This document shows positions 1 through 12,050 of a stretch of 64,000 nucleotides of DNA, piece by piece (position 1 is the first letter of the stretch; each line of letters starts with the position of its first letter). The position numbers were made by a program, and so were the translations under genes. The stretch spans positions 44,393,373-44,457,372 of the forward strand of contig NC_087251.1 in NCBI RefSeq assembly GCF_037042905.1. The letters run 5' to 3'. The notes beneath the pieces were generated by a model. That model saw only the letters and a list, made by a program, of their open reading frames with translations. It had not been told where the DNA came from and did no database searches. The stretch comes from Lytechinus pictus. Taxonomy: Eukaryota; Echinodermata; Echinoidea; Temnopleuroida; Toxopneustidae.

Positions 1-149
1 ACCAGTTACATGATTTCTTCCAATCTTAAGTTACAGTATGTATGCACATGAAAAGAAATTAAGCTCATCAGTTCACAAATGAAACATTAAACATTTATGC
101 TCATGAATAGGTATCTGTTTAGGCATTTTGATGTTCAGCAATATATATC

Positions 150-154
<5 letters not shown>

Positions 155-184
<30 letters not shown>
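155..184. repeat. (TA)n microsatellite
   Basis: About 15 TA units in an intron of the serine-rich gene. Nothing else was seen in 1-892 apart from AT-rich intron. Confidence 0.9.
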
Positions 185-892
185 CTTCTTGTTAGTAAAT
201 AGGCATATACTCAACAATTTGATGATAAAAGTAAACACTTTACTAACAGGAATATGGGTGAATCCAGATGGAATGACCCCAATGTATCTTTGTAAGCGGC
301 AACGTAAATCCCCTATAAGGCATATGAATTTAATCCTGTAATGTGATTGGTTCAAGTAACATCATGTAATCAAAAATAGTTTAGAGAAGTCAAAATGGCC
401 ATGAGGAAAATTTGACAGACAATCACTTAGATGTACTGTACAGCAAGGTGTCTCTCCTGGGCAAGTTTTGTGATGTGATGGTGCAGACAATAATAAGATT
501 CCGCCAAATGCAGTGTCTGAACATGGAATTTGGCCAGTCAGCATTCAGCATTAAATTGTTCGATTTTGGCCCACATTGAGGATCAACTAAGACTCCATTA
601 CTGTGAACTGTAGTTCAGACTGAAGGAATGGATTTGAATGGATATATACCAGGCATCTCTTTCAAAATTATAGCGGGATTATAGCGAGTTTAGAGAACAT
701 ATTGGAGAACATAAATATTGACAGAAAATGAAATATTTTCTAAGCATTTAAAACACAACTCCAGATCATTGTCTTTACATGTATGTAACTCTTATATCAA
801 AAGACATTTCAGCCTAGTGACTTTACTAAACTAAAATACACTTTATAGTGTTTAGTACTCAGTAAAAGTAGAAAAAAAGTCCTATTTCTTAC

Positions 893-976
893 TTTCATCA
901 ATTGATGCAGAGCTACCATGGTGACTTCCATGTGAGGAGCCAGGAGATGACGATTGTGATGTATTCTTTTTATCTC
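893..976 (-). CDS. Unknown serine-rich gene, coding exon 5
   Basis: 84 nt, phase 1 in and out. Acceptor is TTTTCTTCCTAG and donor is GTAAG. It encodes DKKNTSQSSSPGSSHGSHHG then SSASIDE, continuing the Ser/Gly/His-rich region of the previous exon. Further exons must lie to the left of the window. Confidence 0.78.
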
Positions 977-3900
977 CTAGGAAGAAAATAAATTGGAAAA
1001 ATAATAAATAAAGGAAATACTCAAGTATTAGAGAAAAACATTAACAAGTACAGAACAAGCCATTTTGGCTTATATTTGTCTGCTCATTGGAGACACTGGC
1101 TCGTATTCTGAAGTTGGGTTTAACTTAAACTCAGGTTTAAAGTTGTGGTTTAAGTATGGATAGCCAATTGTTACATAAATCACTAACAGTAAAAATATCA
1201 TATTTCAGCTCATTTGGCTATCAAATCATTCATAATTGTCTAGGAAGTATAAATAGATGATCGTCTTCACCATCGATGCATCAGGAAAGAGCACAGTTAA
1301 CATAAGAAATATACAACTAAATAAAAATATTGACACTTTTGGCTTTCCATAATTTCAGCACAGAGTTAGACCATGGTCTAAGTTAAACCTGACTTCAGAA
1401 CACGGGCCAATGGCATTTTTGGTCAAATGATGCAGCAGGGTGAATGGTTTAATTGAAAAGTGAATAATAATAATAATAAATGCTTTCTGCAATAGAATGC
1501 ATAGAAATCTCAAGCTTAATGCATGCCAAGAATTATTCATATCCAATTTGTTGAGCTTCGTTTATCAGTTGTCAAACAACATTCTGATAAAAACAACAAA
1601 AACAATGAGATTTCCAAAGATCGAAATGATGACCAATATGTCTCCAAAAGGAACATAAGATCATTTACACAACATCAAACTACCTCCACATAATGCCCCC
1701 CTGTATCAAAACACAATGTAAAAGTGAGAAAAAAAAAAATTATATACACAAATGTATAGGGCATACAAATATACCTTTAGAGCGAGCTACGAGTAACAAT
1801 GGAGAGATCGGCATTGCTTTGATTGTTACACAGGCTGGATCTTCTTCACTAAAGACATGAAGCTCCTACTTGCCACCATCCTTTATAATGGTCTGTATTA
1901 TAGTTTGCATGGGATGGTAAACACCTTCATCCATATCAAACACTTCCTGTGTTTAGTGCCTTACAGTGTTTAGAGGCAGAAAGAAGGAAATTGTATATTT
2001 CCCTTTCATTTATACATCCCTTCTTCCAACTAGATTACAACGTATTAGCAAAGGAGACAATTAAGTTGTATATATTGCTAATTGCCCAATTAACTAATTA
2101 AAATTGATTGCCAGCATACCTAAATAATGTTTTATCTTATCCTGACCAGAAAATAAATATATCTTTCAGGCTATTAACATACAACATTTATACAGGACTA
2201 TATGTAATTAATGTAATTAATGTGTTACATTACCCTGGATTTATCAATACCCTGATAAGCTTGAGTATTCAAAAGAATAAACCTTTCTACAGAGTACACA
2301 TACACCTGGGTGGAGAGTGGTAAATGTAAATAAATGCATTGCCTGCAGCTCAGAGTTCAGGCACTTTATTCCCTGAGCCACAACCCCTCTAGTTTACTTA
2401 CAATATTTTCATATTGCACGAATCATAAGATATTGTAATCAAAGCAAAGACATTCCTGACTTGCGCTCAGTAAAATGAGTTTACAATTCTTTTTTATCTT
2501 AAGTGCTGTATCATTTTCAGAGTAAACATATTATTGTATTTACTGGCTGCAAGCTATTAGATTCTTCAAAAGTTCTTTATTCAACATCAACAAGGTATTG
2601 TCATATAAATAATATGACCTTTGACTGTTGAAATTGAGATCCTCGAACCTTCTTACTCCTGGATGCATACATAGGCAAGTTTTAAGTAATCCCTTAAACT
2701 GCTCATAAGTTATAGCAAGAATCAAATATTTTCATATGACCTCTGTGACCTATGACCCCATCTCCAAACATGTGATTGGATCATTTTCACTCCAATGTGC
2801 ATGCATGAGCCAAGTTTAAAGTTAACCCGTGTCAACGTTCGCGCCTGGTTGGGACTAAATAATGGAATGCATAACATTTTACCACAAAATGTAACTTAAA
2901 TACTCATTTATTATACATACATGCAATTATTATTGAAAAAGATATAAGCAGTGTTATTTTTGTCCAAATGTGAGGAGATATTAAAAAAAAAGTTATGGAA
3001 TATTCTTTTTTCTACATGTATGTAAGTAGATGGGGTATAAAGGATATATCACATAGAACGTGATATTTTTTAGATAAAGCATTACAAGACGCATTTTTGA
3101 TATGTTTTTGTGCATTTTTTCTTCTATTTCCTTAATCAAAGGATAAATAGAATATTTATATAAAAGAAGGACTTTTTACTACAATGCAGTATTTTTTTCC
3201 ATTATGAAAGGATTTTACAGATTCTGTTTTGGGTAATAGTATTAACAGAAATAGGACTTCCTTTTTCCACAGTCTCAGTTAAGCCTGTGATACCAGGTCG
3301 CCATTGGTACAACAATTTTATCCTCATTCGTGTTCATTGTTTCTGAGACTAGTGGTTACAATCCGTCACAAAGTTCTTCAGTTATTGCAGGCCCAAAACC
3401 AGACGGACAGATGACCTTAAAGTCATACTCCTAGCAAAAGGTGACAGAGGCAAAGAAGAAAATTGTCCAAGATACGTTTTACAGCTTATGAAATCACGAT
3501 AACTCAAAACGAAACGCATCATCCACCTCTCTGACCATAATAATTTCCATTAACAATCTATGAATGGCTCTGTCTCACACCTTTCTCTCTCAAACTCAAT
3601 CTTTCGAAAGAGGAATGGGGAAAAAACATATACACTTCATAGTTACCTAGAGATGCGCTAGCTGATCTGCGATGAACATACAGTCCGTCTGTTCCCGGAC
3701 CGGACGCCGCTGGGCTACTGGTGGTCGATGACGTGGCACTGGAACTCTTTCCGCTCCCCTCCACCACCACGCTGCTGCTCCGTGAAGTCTTCAGCTCCAC
3801 AGGAACGGAGTTGGAACCTGCAGAGGATTGGGGTGTCAACGACGTGCCTCGGGCAGACTGAAGGGAGTGTGGACGGCCCGTCGCTGATCCACTACTGAAG

Positions 3901-6900
3901 CTGCCGGAGTGCGTTCTTCCAGCATCCTTTGAGAATCCTTTTAAAAATACAACAAAAAATTTGAGAGTAACTCAATGCCTAGCTTTACTAGCCATAATTG
4001 TTTACTGAATTCACATAGCCCTACATAGTTCCCTCATGATTCAATTATTCAACTTGGACTGCTACGTTATAGTGTCAGTGTAATCTCCATCTGAATAATC
4101 TCACCCACCCAATCCCCCTAAAAAATGATAAATCAAACTAACTGAAACAACTAAATAATAATTACCAGTACATAATAAATACACAAATAAAATTGCTATT
4201 TGTACACAAGTTGTGTTTGGACTACTTTGTTTTTTAAATGGTCAATCTTGTTCGTGAATATCTGTATGCATTCTTCTACTTATATCACACTAAAAGAGAA
4301 AATTTTACTGCCTGGGCCTTGCAGAATCAATTTTCAATTCCTTTTCCTACATCATCTTCTAAACACTCATTTTCAATAGGAGAGGATGCACACACAAAAA
4401 AAGACAATCTCTAAATTGGAAAATTGGCAAAATCCTTGCTTCTGATTGGTTGACAGCAAATTTGTCTGTTAAAATCAGCGAAAAGATTCTTCACAAAATG
4501 CTTTAATTGATGTACAGTCCGACCTCTCTTATCCGGACACTTTGGGACCAGCACCAATCTGGATAAGGGATTTATCCAGATCTGGGAGATCCAATATTAA
4601 ATACACGCAGCTGCCTCCCCAATGTTAGCTACACATAATCTATTGTAGTGGGCGTACACAGTATTTCACTGCTGTCGGTACAAATTATAAGCGTTTTCGA
4701 TTGGTTGCCCAAAAGTTGGATAATTTACCTGCTGAAATGATTGAGGAATACCTCAAGCATACCTCAAAAGAAAGAGAATGACTCGATGAAACTAAGTTTG
4801 ATAATTGGATCATCGCAGCTTCGCAAAGTCAGCCATTGTTATACTGACTGTAGATTCAAACACGATTGATGGCGCTGTCCATAATGCAAGGCCTGAGCTG
4901 AGCTAGACATGTGTTGTTCTTCCCCCCCAAAAAAAGAAAAAAGAATGTGATGCTGATTTACTGGAAATTTATCCTATTCTTTCAGTGATTTAGGTAAGAT
5001 ATTTTCATAAAAAAATAATGTGGTTGTAGGTAGACTATATTAGAAAAATATATGTCATCAAAGTGAGTTTACGTAGGAATTTTGACTTCAGATTGAAATC
5101 TCATTTCCACACGTACTAGATTGAAGGAAAAAAAAATCTCGGCAAGTGTGCGTCCGGATAATAGAAAGATCCAGATAAGGGGAGGCCGGAGAAGAGAGGT
5201 CGGACTGTACTTACTTGGCACTCCCCCGTGCATGCTGATGAAATCTCTTGGCTCATTATCGATGTCCAAGCCGGCATCTTTCAACGATTGCGCAAAACAG
5301 CGGGTTTCCTTCTTGCCTGAATCAGTAGAATCCTAGAAAAGAAAACAGGTGCATTGTTATAAGAGTACATGTATGCAGACACATAGGCCCGAATTCACAA
5401 AGGTGGTTTTGAAAACCCACTGTTGAGTCCATGGTTTATGCAGATTTCCTGTATAAATTACACTTATTTTACCATGAATATTAAAAAAGGTCCAATGCTG
5501 ATGCGCGCTTTTGTCACAGTACGCCAAATTGACGCCTGTTGCCACAGTTAAGTATGCTATTTTATTCATGAGTCCACTCTTCAAACAGTGGACTCATGAA
5601 TACAATAGCGTATCTAACCATTGTAACAGTCATCAATTTGGCGCAATGTGACAAAAGCGCGCATCAGCATTGGACATTTTTTATACATGCACCCGATACG
5701 CGCTAAATTAAGCGTAATTTATACAGGAAATCTGCATAAAGCATGGATTCAACCATGGGTTTTCAAAACCAACTTTGTGAATTCGGGTCAAAGGGCAACA
5801 TTATTGGTGAAGCAGAGTATTTAAACAGAAAAGGAGAAAGGCAGAAGGAAGAAAGTGAGTGCGATAATAGTAATTTATTTCAAAATGTATTGTCTAGGCC
5901 TATTTACCATTCAATACAATGCATTTTTATAAATTACAATGTACCCTAACTCTTTAAAAGATACAATTCAAGTATGGTGATAGGAATAATACCAAGAACA
6001 ATGGCTTTTGATAACTTACTATTGATGATGATGATAAATAATATACATAATTTATTATTATATTATAGTGTATTATTATGATTTATGTAATTGAATGTTA
6101 ATATGTCATGCTTGGTCATGTAATTTCTTTCATGGATTGAAAATCTGTAATTCAGCCTTCTGGCTGCAACTAATTTCTATTCTTAGAACGTGACATGAAA
6201 CATTTATGGCCTATAACTTTCTGATGACAAGCTTTTAATAGGGAATAGCTAAACCGAAGAAAAAAACTGGTATATTACTTACAGGCGGAGGAGATGTTGG
6301 TTTATCGTCAAAGAAATTTCTCCTTTTTCCAGGTTTTTCATTCCAGTATTCATCATCCATGTCATCAGACATTTCTTTCCCCCACTGTACAAAGATAATA
6401 AAGTTGAAAAGTCATTCATATAAATTATAACAATGGAAACACAAAATCATAGAAAACTTATGTCATTAACAGTATTATTATTATTAAGCATAGGGGAGGA
6501 AATAATTTTATTTTTTAGGGGCTATTTTTCTTTTCCACATTGGGACGATGGCAGAATTTTTAGGGCTATTTCTTTCATTTGAAGGGCTACTTTTGAGGAA
6601 TACTAAGTAATTGTGCAGTAAAATCAAATAGGCCTATTATTCTTCTGCTATTTAGAATATTGATTTTCTAAATAATCTTGAATATTGTTTGGAACAGACC
6701 TTGTCGCGACTCTATAAAGAATGGTTGCCCCAAAGGATGCATTTGGGGGGAATTATAGAGGCAATTGGGCTGTCATGAGGGTGAAATCGCTGTCACCCTC
6801 ATTTATTTCCTATGATGATTATAGAGTACCGAAGTGTGACATCACTGTCATGACAACAAACCGGCTGGTTCTAAAAAGAGTTGTAGCTGACAATCGTCTA

Positions 6901-8454
6901 TACACATTTGTATTTGCAAAAATTACCATCATTCTGAGTTGAGTCCTAACCGAAAACAAGGTTATATCATAACCTTGTACATTGGATGAGTGACGAAATA
7001 GGGTTAGGGATTCTTAATACTGTAATTTAAAACGTTAATATTTTGTCAAAACTTGACCTCCTACTACTAATTTGGCAACAAATTAAAGCTAGTAAATAAT
7101 GCATCCTTCTTTACTCTTAAGCTGTTTAATGACCTAAAAAGTAAGTTTAGCAATGTCATTGAAATGTAATTATGAAATACATTACAAGATCTAACGTTTA
7201 ACGTCTTATTTTTATTATTTAGACTCAATTAGACTAGAGTCTTTAGAGATTAACAAAGTTTGACCCATTTTCACATTATTTCTTCCAGATATTTTCTTCA
7301 TAATGATGGATGATTAGTAAATACTTAAATGATCATGTACCGGTGTACTTGTGTGATTTCACAAATAGTAAAATTATAAAAATCATCCATGTATTGCAAG
7401 GTCCAAGGTAGACAGGAATAACCGTCGTTTCTGGGGATTTATTCAACAATTTCTGACATTTTACTGTAATCCCCATTTACCGACGGTAGGGTGTACGTGT
7501 GGGCTCGCATGTGTTCTCATTCCCTCCCTTTTGTCAATTCACAGTCCAAAGTTTGATGTAATTTTACACATCGAATTTACAATTTAAGGATGTATAAACA
7601 ACAAACTTTTAATTATTTATATTCTAACATTTAAATACTTTAAACGATATAGATGAAAAAGGCATGAAAAATATACTTTACCGATGTTTAATTGGGTTGA
7701 ACACGATGAAAATGGTCAAAATGGCAGCCAAACTATAAAATATTTACAAACGAACGTCAACAATCACGAATGTGATATCGATATTGCTTTCGATATTATA
7801 CGATCTGCTCCATATGCGAACGAAACCGAAGATAAACGATACTAGTTATACTAGTACTAGTACTAGTTATAATCGCGATATATCGATTCGAGACATTAAG
7901 TTAATAACGATAATGACGTCATTCAAGATGGCAACTTGCAAGAAAAACCGTCAGGTCAGGTGAATATGTCTTAGATGACAGATTTCTCAATCATCCAGAG
8001 GATTTTTTTCAATAACTCCGGCCCAAGGTATGCAATTACTTAATTTATTTATATTTCCCTGATAATGGAAACCATGAAACTTTCAATTTTGCTTAAAAAA
8101 CAGTTTTAAATCGCGATCTATAATTTTTATAAAACGCTAGTTCACTATACGTTGGCTGTAGGTACGGGGCCCCATCCCCTTCAGTCTATGTATGGTGAGT
8201 GGAGCCAACGTAGTTCAGCGGAACAACCAAAATACAGAGACTGAAGCTTTTGGTCTAGGTCCAAGGATGATCGAAGATGATTTTGTTCACGGACGTGACC
8301 AGTACCAGCAAGAAAACAATGGGGTGGGACTGAAAGGAACACTTTTTACAGAAATGAAATATGCCTGGTCATTCCTTCTATTTCAGTCCATTACTACTAT
8401 TAGGAAGAATAGAATTCTGAAATTTATCAAAATACTCACCGATGACTGTGCCAT
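893..8454 (-). CDS. Serine-rich protein of unknown function, 5' half of gene (5 coding exons, continues past left edge)
   Basis: I do not recognise this protein. Coding exons in transcript order are 8454-8440, 6384-6283, 5332-5215, 3937-3647 and 976-893. Every junction is GT-AG and the phases agree (0, 0, 1, 1, 1), giving 203 codons before the left edge. The start is inferred from a five-codon first exon (MAQSS) in good Kozak context (CACAATGG) that ends at GTGAGT. Residues 6-39 are acidic and then basic (MSDDMDDEYWN, then KPGKRRNFFDD). From about residue 80 the protein is low-complexity, rich in Ser, Thr and Gly, and looks disordered and phosphorylatable (SSSVVVEGSGKSSSATSS; SHGSHHGSS). No transmembrane segment or enzyme motif is visible. 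The KEMSDD stretch faintly recalls the start of centrosomal CEP162, but this is too weak to name the gene. It is transcribed away from ADPGK. That it is a gene is well supported by phase agreement; its identity is open. Confidence 0.78.
1098..1408. mobile_element. Short inverted-repeat element, family 1, copy 1
   Basis: About 311 bp with ends GGCTCGTATTCTGAAGT and CTTCAGAACACGGGCC as imperfect terminal inverted repeats. A second copy in the same orientation is at 61375-61682. There is no coding capacity. The rest of the 977-3646 intron shows only AT-rich sequence. Confidence 0.8.
3647..3937 (-). CDS. Unknown serine-rich gene, coding exon 4
   Basis: 291 nt, phase 1 in and out. It carries the low-complexity Ser/Thr/Gly region, including FSKDAGRTHSGSFSSGS near its start and VHRRSASASL near its end (RRSAS resembles a basophilic kinase site). 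It is more GC-rich than the surrounding introns, as expected for coding sequence. The acceptor TTTTTAAAAG has a short pyrimidine tract; the donor is GTAACT. Confidence 0.8.
4515..5207. mobile_element. pogo/Tigger-like non-autonomous DNA transposon
   Basis: 693 bp flanked by TA on both sides (4513-4514 and 5208-5209). Terminal inverted repeats are CAGTCCGACCTCTCTT and AAGAGAGGTCGGACTG, extended by a TATCCGGA-type subterminal sequence. The CAGT ends and TA target site fit the pogo/Tigger branch of Tc1/mariner. No transposase reading frame is present. The right end lies six bases from a splice donor. Confidence 0.85.
5215..5332 (-). CDS. Unknown serine-rich gene, coding exon 3
   Basis: 118 nt, in phase 0 and out phase 1. 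Acceptor is TTTTCTTTTCTAG and donor is GTAAGTA. It encodes DSTDSGKKETRCFAQSLKDA followed by GLDIDNEPRDFISMHGGVP. The donor lies directly against the right end of the mobile element at 4515-5207. Confidence 0.82.
5387..5788. mobile_element. Fold-back element, family 2, copy 1
   Basis: Two arms of about 190 bp that are near-complete inverted copies of each other. The ends are CCCGAATTCACAAAGGTGG and AACTTTGTGAATTCGGG; the centre is GAGTCCACTCTTCAAACAGTGGACTC. A second copy is at 37904-38296. Confidence 0.88.
6283..6384 (-). CDS. Unknown serine-rich gene, coding exon 2
   Basis: Exactly 34 codons, phase 0 on both sides. Acceptor is TTTGTACAG and donor is GTAAGT. It encodes WGKEMSDDMDDEYWN followed by a basic patch (KPGKRR) and FFDDKPTSPPP. 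Confidence 0.8.
6500..6850. repeat. Dispersed repeat, copy 1 (pair with 28600-28870)
   Basis: Shares ordered blocks with 28600-28870: a GATGGCAGAATTTTTAGGG-type block, an ATGGTTGC block, and a final AAATCRCTGTCA...TATTTCCTATG block. Ends are not defined. It lies in intron 1 of the serine-rich gene; the remainder of that intron (6850-8439) is AT-rich with no recognisable element except the ACTAGT cluster. Confidence 0.6.
7838..7875. repeat. ACTAGT/TAGTAC short tandem and palindromic cluster
   Basis: ACTAGTTATACTAGTACTAG continues as further ACTAGT units, followed by a CGCGATATATCGATTCGA palindromic stretch. It lies about 600 bp inside the transcript start of the serine-rich gene. Confidence 0.7.
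8440..8454 (-). CDS. Unknown serine-rich gene, coding exon 1 (MAQSS)
   Basis: A 15-nt coding part of the first exon. ATG is at 8454-8452 and the donor GTGAGT follows 8440. It ends in phase 0, which matches the next exon at 6384. The 5' UTR would lie in the CpG-containing stretch up to about 8600. An in-frame upstream ATG at 8584 exists only in a different frame and was not used. Confidence 0.6.
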
Positions 8455-8984
8455 TGTGACCAGTACTGACGTTTTTAAGAGTTAGAAAAGACGGAAATAG
8501 TAGAGGTATTCGCATCAACGGCAACGCAGAGACCCAGAGTAGAGCCGTAGACAGTAGAGGATCTCGTTCGCCGGCGGCATCCACTCGCGATGCGCGCGCT
8601 ATGCATGTACTGCGAAAAAGTGGGTGTGTCGCTAAAAACTACGATATATGCCAAAATGAGGGGAATAAAATCATAATCAAATATGTTTGAAAATGAACCC
8701 AAACTATAAAAACATCTTAATGATATTCTTTTTGGGATTTCCCCCATAAGTTTTATCATTTACTATTCAAGTTAACACATTTTTTTCCTTCAAAAAACAT
8801 CATAATAATGTTAGCTATAGTCTAAATATAATGAAAACATGGTTAATCTAATCTTCAGTTTCATTTTAATAGAAACACTATAGCTTAATTAGTTCTAGTT
8901 AAATGCATTGCATTGCTGCACCTCTTGAAAAATATTATTTCTCGGCTTTACTCATCATCTTATTATTATTCCCATTATTCTATT

Positions 8985-9233
8985 TTAACTTATTGTATTT
9001 TCTTACGCCTACACATGCGAATGAGTCCCCAATTTTCTATTGTTTGATATGTTATCGTATAGGGATTTTGTTAAAGCTATAAAAGTTTGTAAATGTTTTG
9101 GAATTTATAGTTGATTTATAATCATTGTGACCATATTTCATTTGTATTTGTTTGTATATACTATAATGAGTGTCTGTGATTTGTATTTGTTTGTAATGTT
9201 ATTGATGGAAATGAAAATAAAAACTTGAACTTG
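8985..9233 (+). mobile_element. 3' end of a non-LTR retrotransposon (fragment)
   Basis: An AT-rich 3' UTR-like stretch with repeated TTTGTATTTGTTTGTA, ending GAAAATAAAAACTTGAACTTGAA. A polyadenylation-type AATAAA followed by a short tandem tail (ACTTGA) is typical of CR1/L2-type non-LTR 3' ends. There is no coding sequence left. Confidence 0.6.
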
Positions 9234-10162
9234 AAGGAAACAGCCGGGGGGCGACAAAGTGGCCCCGACTGTAATAGTGTGGGAGTCCGAGAAAATGGCT
9301 ATAGGGGAAGAAAATGGGGGGGGGGGGGAGCTAGTTGGCCTTGAAACAGTGTTCTAGGGGTCTAGGTTGTGCTGCTCCGACATATTTTTCTGTTGGTTTA
9401 TTATCTAATCGTCACTCACTGTTTTGTATGTATGAAATATTTCGTTTTCCCCTCAAGTTTATGCAAACGTGGTTATATTGCCATCGCTTTGATGAAATGA
9501 AATATTCCGTGGGAAATATTATATTCAGCATTTATTAATTACAAAAGAGTTATGAGAGTTCGCATGTATATATTAATGACAAAAGAGTTATAATTAAGAA
9601 TTAATAAATGTTTGGGATCGACTCATGTGAACAAATACCGGCCCTGAACTTGATTGTATTCAACCCGGCATGATCAGCCTGACTTGATCCGAGGGCATTA
9701 TATGCATTTGTTAGTCTAAAATTGTTTATTCTATTCAGTTTTCACATTCAAATAAGAAAAACACAAATACATTGATAAACAAAACAACAATGAATGAAAA
9801 GTAGCAATTATAAATATAAAAGCACATTTAAAATTAGCAAGATTTGCAAATGACAACTTTCTAATATCTGATTTTGATAAAAATTTAATTTAGTCTTAAT
9901 ATGGTTGATTTTCTCCATTCACAGTTTCACCCTTTTTTGCATTTTCTTGCTATATGCCTTTATAAAGGGCTGCATGGATGTTAAGGACAAATCCACCCCA
10001 ACAAAAAGTTGGGTTGAATAAAAAGAGAAAAATCCACAAGCATAACACTGAAAATTTCATTTAAAAAATCGGATGTAAAATAAGAAAGTTATGACATTTT
10101 AAAGTTTCGCTTGATTTCACAAAACAGTTATATGCACATCCCGGTCGGTACTAGGCAAATGA

Positions 10163-10895
10163 GTGATTTGATTGATTGATTTTATTTGGCAAGTCACCAT
10201 AACATATATACAGTAGCATTAAAACAACAGGCTTGCACAGGATGACCCACGAAAGCTCGAAAGCTTATTTCCAGTGGGGTCCTCAATATACAGAAGTAAG
10301 ATAATAAAATGTTAAAATTATACTATTTACATATTAAAAATGAAGAAAAAAAATCAGAATTTACTATTACCAATAAATAAGATATATAGACAATAAATAA
10401 GATATATGCAAGAATATAACGAAGAAGAAGAAGAAAAGAAGGAGAAGGAAGAGGAGGAACAGAAGAAGAGAGGGGACGAGGAGTAGAAGGAGACGGAAGA
10501 AACTGATAACGAAGGGAAATAAATAAGGAGAAGAACAACAGCATAAACGTGACGACAATAACAACAAGAAGAGGAGAATAGGAAGAAATAAAAGAAATAG
10601 AAAGAATAGAAGAAAGGACATATCGAAGCTTCAATCAAACTATGTAAAATACATAATAATACCTAGTAGAGAATTAGAGAAAAGAACTAGGTCAGTATTC
10701 AGGCTAAATCAACCGTACAACATATCATTTGCATCTTCTTTTTGACTCTCAAGTGAAAGATATTCTTTCAATTTCCTCTTAAAATGCAAAAAGTTTTCTA
10801 TTTCCTTTATATCATTGAGAAGGGAATTCCAATGTTTTATAGCATTGTAATAAAATGAGTTACCAATACTACCTATCCTTTCTGGTAAGCAGGGA
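10163..10895 (-). mobile_element. 5'-truncated non-LTR retrotransposon nested in the family 3 element
   Basis: On the minus strand, 10909-10709 encodes FYYNAIKHWNSLLNDIKEIE then FLHFKRKLKEYL, the usual C-terminal end of a non-LTR reverse-transcriptase ORF (WNSLP...FKRxLKxYL). It is followed by a purine/pyrimidine-biased 3' UTR and an AATCAATCAATC tail at its 3' end (near 10165-10180). The start of the element is lost. Confidence 0.8.
10411..10562. repeat. Homopurine (GAA/GGA) tract
   Basis: About 150 bases of almost uninterrupted purine on the plus strand (GAAGAAGAAG..., GGAGAAGGAAGAGGAGG), within the 3' UTR of the nested retrotransposon. Open frames here on the minus strand are an artefact of low complexity. 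Confidence 0.85.
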
Positions 10896-11789
10896 ACTGA
10901 TGTCATCACTCACTCACTATTTCTTTTGTATTTCATTATGTGAAATATGAAACATTCTCATTTCTCCTCATTCTCCTGTGAAACAAAGTTTTATTTCTTC
11001 CTTAACATGTTGAATTACCATTGCTTAACATTTTAGGGTTCAATCAAGTAAGTCCTCATTGTCAAATCTGCAAAAATTGAAATAATGTATAATTCGAACA
11101 ATAAAAAACAAAAGAAATAGTGAGTGAGGGACATCTATTCTTTCGTTTGCATGTGACTAAATTGTGCTTACAACTATTTTGTGAAAAATAAGCAGAACTT
11201 TAAAATGTCATAACTTTTTTATTTTACATCCGATTTTGATGAAATTTTCAGCATAATGCTTGTCTGATTTTCTGATAGGTGGACTTGACCTTTAAACCTT
11301 GTTTTTTTTTTCAACAAATCCCCGCGCCCCTCAAAAGACGTGACGGGCCTGTTGATCCTATTCAACGTATCGCTTCATTGATGAATATTGAGATCCAGTT
11401 AAGATTTTCACCTCTCAGTGGATACTAATTTCAGTTGTCATTTAAATGAATTCCTTAAATCAAGTTCTGGACTCATTTCCCCCAAATATCCTGAAATTAT
11501 TTCAAGTAGGCTAACGTGCATTGATATTTTTGTTTCGTTTACAAGTTTTGAATAAGGTAAACGCCCTTGAAATAGTTGTATCACAATCCATTATCATTAT
11601 TATTGTTATTATTATTAATATTATTGGACATAGATCTACAACGCTAGAGCTAATGTGCATGTACCGTTATCAACTTAGTTGTTTTCTTATTTTGATCCGG
11701 GATTTTGATGAGTTTGGACTATGTTAATTAAATGCCGAAATATTCTTGAAATTTTCAAGTTTGGAATTATCATCAAGCCAGAAATACTT

Positions 11790-12050
11790 TTTTTATGATT
11801 CAACGCCCGCATGCGATACACGTGCGCGTAGCTGCCGATATAAACAAAATCAGCTGTTGAAACTTGTGCCACGTCGCGTCGATCGTACCCGGCCGTCGCT
11901 AGAGATAGACGACAAGCGCTCGATCGGCATTCCCGCCAGCGCCAGACGTCAGCCGGCTACGTTGATGCGAGATCGTAGACACTTTACTCTGCAGCTGCTG
12001 CACAGTCGAAAGCCCAAGCGAGGAACGCAAACTTCCAAGATTACGCCAAA
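11790..12050 (+). promoter_or_regulatory. ADPGK: Probable ADPGK promoter and 5' UTR
   Basis: A CpG-rich island-like stretch (many CG dinucleotides, for example CACGTCGCGTCGATCGTACC) directly before the ATG at 12051, in contrast to the CpG-poor DNA on both sides. No TATA box is evident. The transcription start cannot be placed from sequence. Confidence 0.55.

Larger units (their letters stand above)
9985..11291. mobile_element. TTAA-flanked inverted-repeat element, family 3, copy 1 (interrupted)
   Basis: Flanked by TTAA (9981-9984 and 11292-11295). The arms, about 170 bp, carry CATAACACTGAAAATTTCAT, the word ATCGGATGTAAAATAAGAAA, and their inverted counterparts near 11200-11260. A retrotransposon fragment (about 10163-10895) interrupts it. 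Uninterrupted copy: 42666-43237. Confidence 0.82.

Noticed and set aside
362..544. Possible further exon of the serine-rich gene
   Set aside because: Open on the minus strand, but no acceptor-donor pair fits the needed phase 1 and the composition differs from the known exons.
8378..8584. 68-codon minus-strand frame starting MDAAGERD
   Set aside because: It overlaps the first exon of the serine-rich gene in another frame and reads through the GTGAGT donor. The MAQSS start agrees in phase with the next exon and this frame does not.
10323..10638. Overlapping minus-strand open frames of about 84-103 codons rich in Ser, Phe and Leu
   Set aside because: They are the complement of a homopurine tract. 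All three frames are open because the sequence has low complexity.
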